This document shows positions 6,920 through 10,654 of a stretch of DNA of 10,654 nt, piece after piece. Within the stretch, counting starts at the first letter, position 1; every line of letters starts with the position of its first letter. The notes beneath the pieces were generated by a model that had not been told where the DNA came from, did no database searches, and worked only from the letters and a program-made list of their open reading frames with translations. The stretch comes from JBNJEM01 sp051745935 (GTDB lineage: Bacteria; Planctomycetota; Planctomycetia; Pirellulales; Pirellulaceae): the NCBI GenBank assembly GCA_051745935.1, contig JBNJEM010000237.1:1-10654 (forward strand), given 5' to 3'. A program made the translations under genes and the position numbers.

Positions 6920-7042
6920 AACCAAATCGGGAAGTGAGCTCGTTCGATCGTAGCCGGGGAGCTTCGCCGCACGGAGGAGCGGATTCCCGAAGAATTGTCC
7001 AACATCGCGACTCGGGGACTCGCTCTTTTGCTATTGCCGCAC

Positions 7043-7071
7043 CCGTTGTTCCCGCCGGCTTTGAACAACGG
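7043..7071. promoter_or_regulatory. Possible enhancer-binding-protein site (inverted repeat)
   Basis: CCGTTGTTC (7043-7051) and GAACAACGG (7063-7071) are perfect 9-bp complements separated by 11 nt. The centre lies about 165 bp upstream of the predicted start of the sigma-54 transcript, within the usual 80-200 bp range for activator sites. A long dyad with this spacing suits a dimeric helix-turn-helix protein. It could also be an RNA hairpin. Confidence 0.4.
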
Positions 7072-7140
7072 CTGACACGGACCGGAGCGACCTCGAGCGG
7101 CCGATGCCCCCCGTGTGGGGCTGGGACAGGGAAAAACTTT

Positions 7141-7200
7141 AGGTCCTTGTAGCCCGTTTTGTTGCGCCTTGCGTCCTTGCCTGCGTCGAATCAAGGACCT
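7141..7200. repeat. Long-spaced inverted repeat AGGTCCTTG / CAAGGACCT
   Basis: AGGTCCTTG (7141-7149) and CAAGGACCT (7192-7200) are perfect 9-bp complements around 42 nt. GTCCTTG occurs once more inside the spacer (7172-7178), and a GGACC lies just beyond. The three related words suggest a multi-site binding region or an RNA stem. Function unknown. Confidence 0.4.
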
Positions 7201-7446
7201 CAGGGACTGAAAGGACCACAAAGGGAACACGGCGGACGGGGCTCACGCGTGACAAAAGCCGAGCGGCGTTTTCCGTTTCTTCATCCGTGGGTCCGTACTG
7301 CCATCCGCGGGCCTATCATGGCATCTGGAGCACCGCTCATGATCGTCACGGCGTGGGTGGGGGGAGGTCCAGCGTTTGAAACGAGGACGCGCAACAAATG
7401 CTGTGCGTCTATTCCCGCTATTCTACCCCATTTTCGGGATTTTGGC

Positions 7447-7464
7447 GGGCCTCGCGTGAGGCCC
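7447..7464 (-). terminator. Hairpin downstream of tRNA-Leu
   Basis: GGGCCTC-GCGT-GAGGCCC is a perfect 7-bp stem with a 4-nt loop, about 25 nt beyond the tRNA 3' end. It has no U-tract, but its position suits the 3' end of the tRNA precursor. An alternative stem CCCTG-GAAAT-CAGGG (7462-7476) overlaps it, so the two cannot form together. Confidence 0.5.
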
Positions 7465-7489
7465 TGGAAATCAGGGTGAGTCCAATAAG

Positions 7490-7571
<82 letters not shown>

Positions 7572-7592
7572 ATGTGGTTCTAACCGTCTGTC

Positions 7593-8795
7593 CTATAACG
7601 AGTTACGGGGTTTGTCGGTAGTTGTCTCGATGCTGTTTTTCTGGGTACGGGTCGCATCGGCGTACCCAAGTGCGTTAGCGATCCGGTGTGCTTGGTCCGA
7701 AGCGGTGTGACGCAGATAATACTTCTGAGTCGTCGCGAAATTCTTATGACGCATGATAACCTGAAGATCCGGCGCTTGTACCCCCGCATCGGCCAATCTT
7801 TGCCCGAAACTGCGCCGCAGGTCGTGGGCACTCGCCGGCTTGGTTTCCGAGACGAGTACTCCGGCTTCCCGGCCCAGGGCGGTAATCACCCGCCCCGCTT
7901 GCTTTGGGTTATGATATGGCCCCTGAAGGTGCAGCTTGCGCACGGAGAACACGAGACCCGTACGCTCTCCGGCCGGCACCTCATCCAGCAAGGCCGCGAA
8001 CTCGGGCGTTGTGGGGATCGTCTGGTCCTTGCGGTTCTTCTGTTTGCCTGCGGGGATCTCCAGAACCACGCAACCGCTCTTGTGCCGCAGGGGACGAATC
8101 GTGCCCGGTTCGTCCCACGTCATGCCCAGGGCCTCGGCCAGACGCAAACCGGAAAGCCAAAGCCCCCGCAGCAGGAATTGCCAGCTCCGGGGATCTCGGG
8201 CCGCGCAAACCACATCCGCCGCGTCCAGCATGCGGCGGAACTCAGCCTCGGTGATCGGGCGGCCCTTGTGAACGGCCACGTCGGAGGTGCCGATCATCTC
8301 AAAGCGGACCTTCTCTGGAAGCCATCCCATGCCATGAGCCCAGTTCAAGGCGGCCCTCAGGGCGGTCATGTAGCTTTGGACGGTGTACTCGGAACGCGTA
8401 GTGGCGAGGCGCGCCTGGAGTCGCATTAGGGTCTGCGTGTCGGCCATGTCTCGCAGCCGGCGGGGCCGTACGATTTTCTCGCAGATGTCCAGTCGGACTT
8501 CCGCGCTCTCCCGACCCTGCTCACTGCGGAACTTCTTCAGTGTGCGGTACTGGTGGCGAAACTCGTCCCAAGACAGACTACCCTGTTTGATCGGTTTGGT
8601 TGGCGCGGGTCGATCCCCACGACGAAGATCCCGGAGCAGCTCACGGCGCAGTTTCTCGGCCTGCTTGCGGTCATGGGTGCCGGTGGATATGCGCACCTCT
8701 TTACCGGTGTCGGGGTCTTTGTACCGCAGCTGAAGAGTGCGGTTTTTAACGCCTACGATTCGGACGTGTGGCGTGTTAGACTTGCGTTTAGCCAT
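7593..8795 (-). CDS. Tyrosine recombinase / site-specific integrase
   Basis: A full-length 400-residue phage-type integrase that would cut and rejoin DNA at attachment sites through a covalent 3'-phosphotyrosine. Residues 1-60 look like an arm-binding/AP2-like N-terminus (LQLRYKDPDTGKEVRISTGTHDRKQAEK). About 72-170 is a SAM-like core-binding domain. The catalytic domain has Arg218 (SGLRLAEALGM), a beta-hairpin Lys (251 or 256, in GKQKNRKDQ), HDLRR at 324-328, His350 (MRHKN) and the nucleophile Tyr359 or 360 (TTQKYYLR). All catalytic residues are present, so it may be active. The ATG at 8795 has AAAAGGAA upstream at good spacing; a start at 8939 would add 48 unlikely residues. No excisionase gene is seen. 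It sits at the 5' side of tRNA-Leu, unlike most tRNA-targeting integrases. Confidence 0.95.
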   Translation of the reverse strand: MAKRKSNTPHVRIVGVKNRTLQLRYKDPDTGKEVRISTGTHDRKQAEKLRRELLRDLRRGDRPAPTKPIKQGSLSWDEFRHQYRTLKKFRSEQGRESAEVRLDICEKIVRPRRLRDMADTQTLMRLQARLATTRSEYTVQSYMTALRAALNWAHGMGWLPEKVRFEMIGTSDVAVHKGRPITEAEFRRMLDAADVVCAARDPRSWQFLLRGLWLSGLRLAEALGMTWDEPGTIRPLRHKSGCVVLEIPAGKQKNRKDQTIPTTPEFAALLDEVPAGERTGLVFSVRKLHLQGPYHNPKQAGRVITALGREAGVLVSETKPASAHDLRRSFGQRLADAGVQAPDLQVIMRHKNFATTQKYYLRHTASDQAHRIANALGYADATRTQKNSIETTTDKPRNSL

Positions 8796-8867
8796 GACGT
8801 TCCTTTTGTACACAAAGGATGGTTGTGGTGAGGGCCGCGGGCGTTCAACCACGCCAGCGGTCCGTTT

Positions 8868-8896
8868 ATTTGACCATTGAAGTTGGGATGCGTCAA
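8868..8896 (-). promoter_or_regulatory. Possible sigma-70-type promoter of the integrase
   Basis: On the minus strand TTGACG (8896-8891) is followed after exactly 17 bp by TCAAAT (8873-8868). This places the start near 8860 and leaves a leader of about 65 nt before the integrase ATG. The -35 matches five of six consensus positions and the -10 four of six. Nothing else nearby fits as well. Confidence 0.42.
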
Positions 8897-8929
8897 CAAG
8901 ACCGTATTTTGCGGTTGCAGGCCAGGGCA

Positions 8930-9238
8930 TTAGCGGCAAGCACCCGCCAGCGGGCGGCTAGCCCTAGAATGCCACAGAATAGCCCTAGAATCGATGATCG
9001 CGGGAATCTGTCGAGCGAAAGGTCGGATGCGGCAGGCTTGGCGGTGGGGACGGTCGCGGGCAATGCGACGGGTGAGGTAGTCGGCCCCACGGTCGCGAGC
9101 AGAGGTAGTGTTACTATCTCTGTTCCTGCTGTTCTCTTCGCCGGGCTTGTTGCCATGCTTCGCCATCGGCTCCGCCCCCTTCGCCCGCTCGACAACGCTC
9201 GCCTTGGCCTGCTCTTCATCCACCTCTTTCGATGCCAT
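8930..9238 (-). pseudogene. Probable remnant of a conserved mobile-element hypothetical gene
   Basis: From the ATG at 9238 the first 66 codons have protein-like composition and codon use: a charged start MASKEVDEEQAKASVVERAKG, then MAKHGNKPGEENSR and GADYLTRRIARDRP. The last segment resembles, from memory, a motif (ADYLTARIARDRPDI) of small conserved hypothetical proteins common in planctomycete genomes. After RDRP the reading turns Arg/Ser/Cys-rich and runs over the direct repeats at 8959-8991, as if the true C-terminus was lost by frameshift or deletion. Neither other frame restores an obvious continuation. There is no clear ribosome-binding site. It may instead be a chance open frame. Confidence 0.35.
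8959..8991. repeat. Two 12-bp direct repeats, 21 bp apart, upstream of the integrase
   Basis: TAGCCCTAGAAT occurs exactly at 8959-8970 and 8980-8991. The 21-bp period equals two helical turns, so proteins bound to both would lie on the same DNA face. The repeats are about 165-195 bp upstream of the integrase ATG. That is where arm-type integrase or excisionase sites are often found in integrative elements. Confidence 0.6.
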
Positions 9239-9298
9239 CCCGTCAGACGCTCAAAACGGCCCCCAAAACGCGCGATGGCCTGCAATCTGTTTTTGTGC

Positions 9299-9365
9299 TC
9301 ACGTGAACAGGTGTGCACGGCACGTGCCAAGTTCCTGAATGGAAGCCACGCCCACACGCGTGTGG
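9299..9365. promoter_or_regulatory. Palindrome cluster with a sigma-54-like promoter on the minus strand
   Basis: Three perfect palindromes lie within 67 bp: TCACGTGA (9299-9306), GGCACGTGCC (9319-9328) and the 14-bp CCACACGCGTGTGG (9352-9365), plus GTGCAC at 9313-9318. The minus strand also reads TTGGCACG-TGCC-GTGCA (9330-9314) with GG-N10-GC spacing, differing from the sigma-54 consensus only at the first T of TTGCA. A transcript would start near 9303 and run towards the candidate remnant gene at 9238. Part of the sigma-54 match arises from the palindrome itself, so the promoter call is tentative. The palindromes are direct observations. Confidence 0.4.
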
Positions 9366-9902
9366 AGGAACCCACCCACGGCTCCGCTCATCCACTACCG
9401 GCGGGTGTAAGATCTGGACGGCCGGACTGCGTTATGTTTGCGCGAAATGGCGGTGGAAAACGTTTCACGACCGGTCTTCAGAAGTACCTGCGACCTCACC
9501 AAGGTTTGCCCCGGGGGTGCCCTAATGGGCACCAACCATAGTTTGCGATAGAATTCCAGCGCTCTTTAGCTGCCCTGCTTCTTCTGTATTCTTCCGTAGG
9601 GAAATCGCACTTTTCGCTGCCTCCTCAACAGACGTCGTGTTCAACTCCTTCTGACATCCGGTTCTTGCACCCAACAGCGACGTTCGCGGTGTCACCACGG
9701 GCAAACGGAAATAGCAGAATTCCGCATTTGGTCTGCCACTACCCGAGTGATGGCGGTGCCACGGGAAGATATCCCTTGAACAAGAAACAGCGGATGCCCG
9801 CCTGCGGTAGGAGTCCCGCGGACCGCTTAGTTCGTTCTCGCCTTGTTACACCTCCTGGCTCGGCTGCCGATCAGGGCATCGCGTGCATCACGGACAACCA
9901 CC
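9366..9902. other. Intergenic region without a convincing gene
   Basis: No open frame on either strand has recognisable domain content with a usable start. It contains a compact hairpin GGTGCCC-TAAT-GGGCACC (9516-9533). A 60-codon minus-strand frame (9522-9704) has mildly protein-like composition but no properly spaced start. The region looks like eroded DNA. Confidence 0.45.
9516..9533. repeat. Perfect 7-bp hairpin with 4-nt loop
   Basis: GGTGCCC (9516-9522) and GGGCACC (9527-9533) flank TAAT. There is no T-tract on either side. On the minus strand the loop contains the stop codon of a weak 60-codon frame. Function unknown. Confidence 0.5.
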
Positions 9903-9982
9903 AAAAGTAGGGCGACGCCAACAGGCGACGCCCCCTCCCTGTCGTTCTTTCGAACGGGCGTGTAGCTCTACATCGTGCGCAC
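9903..9982 (-). other. Dense hairpin cluster ending in a terminator-like stem (possible RNA 3' end)
   Basis: On the minus strand, in order, are the self-complementary GTGCGCAC (9982-9975), TGTAG-AG-CTACA (9972-9961) and CGTTC-GAAA-GAACG (9956-9943), a hairpin with a GNRA tetraloop. Then comes GGGCG-T-CGCC-TGTT-GGCG-T-CGCCC (9933-9910), a nine-pair stem with one T-T mismatch, followed by TACTTTTGG. The GAAA loop exists only in the minus-strand RNA, which argues for that direction. The T-run is short, and no promoter was found upstream, so this may be only the end of a longer or extinct transcript. Confidence 0.4.
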
Positions 9983-10146
9983 ATCCTTATGCCGAAAGGG
10001 GGCGACAATTTGCGAAGCAGACGAGGGCGCTGGATGACAGATTTGATAAAATCCGATGTAGGGACAACGCCCCTGTAGCAAGATCGTTCAGGGGTGCTGG
10101 CGTCCGCGGATTCAGGAAGCGAAAACCGCCTCATGTCATAAGCTGC

Positions 10147-10167
10147 AAAAGCCCCACAGTTGGGGCT
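10147..10167 (-). terminator. Intrinsic terminator of the small ORF
   Basis: On the minus strand AGCCCC, loop AACTGT, GGGGCT (10167-10150) form a 6-bp stem that runs directly into TTTT. The hairpin abuts the TAG stop at 10168-10170. This is a compact, canonical arrangement. Confidence 0.55.
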
Positions 10168-10344
10168 CTAGCTTGAAAATGGCCGGGAGGAAAGACGCCG
10201 ACGAAGTGTTTCCCTTTCCGGGTGTCGATTGAGCAGCCCCTGTTGTTGTTCTGGTAATCCAACAATTCGCAACACCTCAGCTAAATGGCAGACGTGCGCG
10301 TTAACTTTTCCAACCTTACGACGGTGACTCACAAATTGCACCAT
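10168..10344 (-). CDS. Possible small protein gene, 58 residues
   Basis: An ATG at 10344 opens a frame of 58 codons ending in TAG directly against a terminator hairpin. The peptide starts MVQFVSHRRKVGKV and continues with a probable amphipathic helix HLAEVLRIVGLPEQQQGLL, then a very basic end (RETLRRRLSSRPF); it is cytosolic, with no signal or membrane segment. I do not recognise a family. The ribosome-binding site is weak (GCGGAC). The frame stays open for 20 more codons upstream without a start codon, so this could be the C-terminal remnant of a truncated gene. It diverges from the SbcD-like gene, leaving about 73 bp between starts. Confidence 0.4.
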   Translation of the reverse strand: MVQFVSHRRKVGKVNAHVCHLAEVLRIVGLPEQQQGLLNRHPERETLRRRLSSRPFSS

Positions 10345-10417
10345 GTCCGCTAGATTTCCGGTTCTCGGGCGAGGAAGCCTGGCGCACGTTAATCCTGAAA
10401 ACAGTTACGACAATTCA

Positions 10418-10654
10418 ATGATTCGATTCATTCACACCGCAGACATCCATCTCGACAGTCCCCTGAAAGGCCTTGAGAGGTATGAAGGGGCCCCTGTGGA
10501 CGAGATCCGAGGCGCGACTCGTCAGGCCCTTGAGAATCTGGTCGAGTTGGCGATTGACCGGGAGGTCGACTTCGTGCTCATCGCCGGTGATCTCTACGAC
10601 GGCGACTGGAAGGATCACAACACGGGGTTGTTTTTCGTGGGCCAGATGAACCGG
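10418..10654 (+). CDS. SbcD/YhaO-type metallophosphoesterase (DNA repair exonuclease subunit), 5' part
   Basis: The first 79 codons of a calcineurin-like phosphoesterase, cut off by the window edge. The first metal-binding motif is DIHLDSP at residues 9-15 (D-x-H) and the second is GDLYDGDW (GDxxD) at about 59-66, exactly as in the N-terminus of SbcD/Mre11-related nucleases. HTADIHLDSPLKGLERY is closer to the YhaO branch of COG0420 than to classical SbcD. Such proteins usually work with an SbcC/Rad50-like SMC ATPase (YhaN) encoded just downstream, processing DNA ends and hairpins. The ATG at 10418 begins where the family does, but has no visible Shine-Dalgarno sequence. The partner gene, if present, lies outside the window. 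Confidence 0.92.
   Translation, partial: MIRFIHTADIHLDSPLKGLERYEGAPVDEIRGATRQALENLVELAIDREVDFVLIAGDLYDGDWKDHNTGLFFVGQMNR

Larger units (their letters stand above)
6924..7489. other. Intergenic region upstream of the candidate small RNA
   Basis: No convincing protein gene is visible; a 110-codon minus-strand frame lacks domain character. The stretch holds the possible activator site at 7043-7071, the long-spaced repeat at 7141-7200, a 10-bp palindrome TCACGCGTGA at 7243-7252, a small ATCATG/CATGAT pair at 7315-7343, and the hairpin downstream of the tRNA. Confidence 0.5.

Noticed and set aside
7013..7022. CGGGGACTCG matching the T-arm region of tRNA-Leu, considered as a partial tRNA (att duplicate)
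   Set aside because: Only 10 bases match and the flanks diverge at once; within chance expectation for this window.
8819..9541. 240-codon plus-strand open frame upstream of the integrase
   Set aside because: Composition is Arg/Ala/Pro-rich without domains; it covers direct repeats and palindromes and has no ribosome-binding site.
9522..9704. 60-codon minus-strand frame with mildly protein-like sequence
   Set aside because: AGAAGGAG is present but directly touches the only nearby TTG, so no properly spaced start exists. The stop lies in a hairpin loop.
9871..10134. 87-codon minus-strand frame after the small-ORF terminator
   Set aside because: It reads through the hairpin cluster at 9903-9982, has no ribosome-binding site and no protein-like pattern.

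Overview
The window looks like chromosomal DNA of a GC-rich bacterium, most probably a planctomycete. This is inferred from the company of genes, not from a marker gene: a small lipoprotein resembling a planctomycete-restricted family, a tyrosine integrase of a type common in that phylum, sparse Shine-Dalgarno sequences, long intergenic spacers, and two sigma-54-type promoter sequences.

Layout. Positions 1-5830 are ordinary housekeeping DNA. folD (one-carbon metabolism) lies on the plus strand and converges on a run of minus-strand genes, in transcription order: a lipoprotein overlapping a family 9 (heptosyltransferase-like) glycosyltransferase, a class I SAM methyltransferase, a SpoU/TrmH-type RNA 2'-O-methyltransferase, and a MaoC-type hotdog hydratase. 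Hairpins separate the transcription units. A diverged repeat of about 95 bp (about 86% identical between copies) lies just 5' of each of the two methyltransferase genes.

Positions 5830-7490 have no convincing protein gene. The minus strand here carries a near-perfect sigma-54 promoter (TTGGCACG-N4-TTGCA, GG-N10-GC). About 265 bp downstream is a very strong intrinsic terminator (15-bp perfect stem, then eight U). The RNA between them can fold into several hairpins, including one capped by a GAGA tetraloop. I read this as a candidate sigma-54-dependent structured small RNA, with a possible enhancer-type inverted repeat about 165 bp upstream. It is the most interesting item in the window.

Positions 7490-8900 hold a complete tRNA-Leu(UAG) and, 21 bp from its 5' end, a full-length tyrosine recombinase. 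An integrated element usually sits on the 3' side of its target tRNA, so this polarity is unusual. Positions 8900-10170 look like eroded mobile-element DNA: 12-bp direct repeats spaced 21 bp, a probable gene remnant, a palindrome-rich block with a second sigma-54-like sequence, and a cluster of hairpins including a GNRA tetraloop. A possible 58-codon gene with its own abutting terminator follows. At 10418 a plus-strand SbcD/YhaO-type metallophosphoesterase gene begins and runs off the window.
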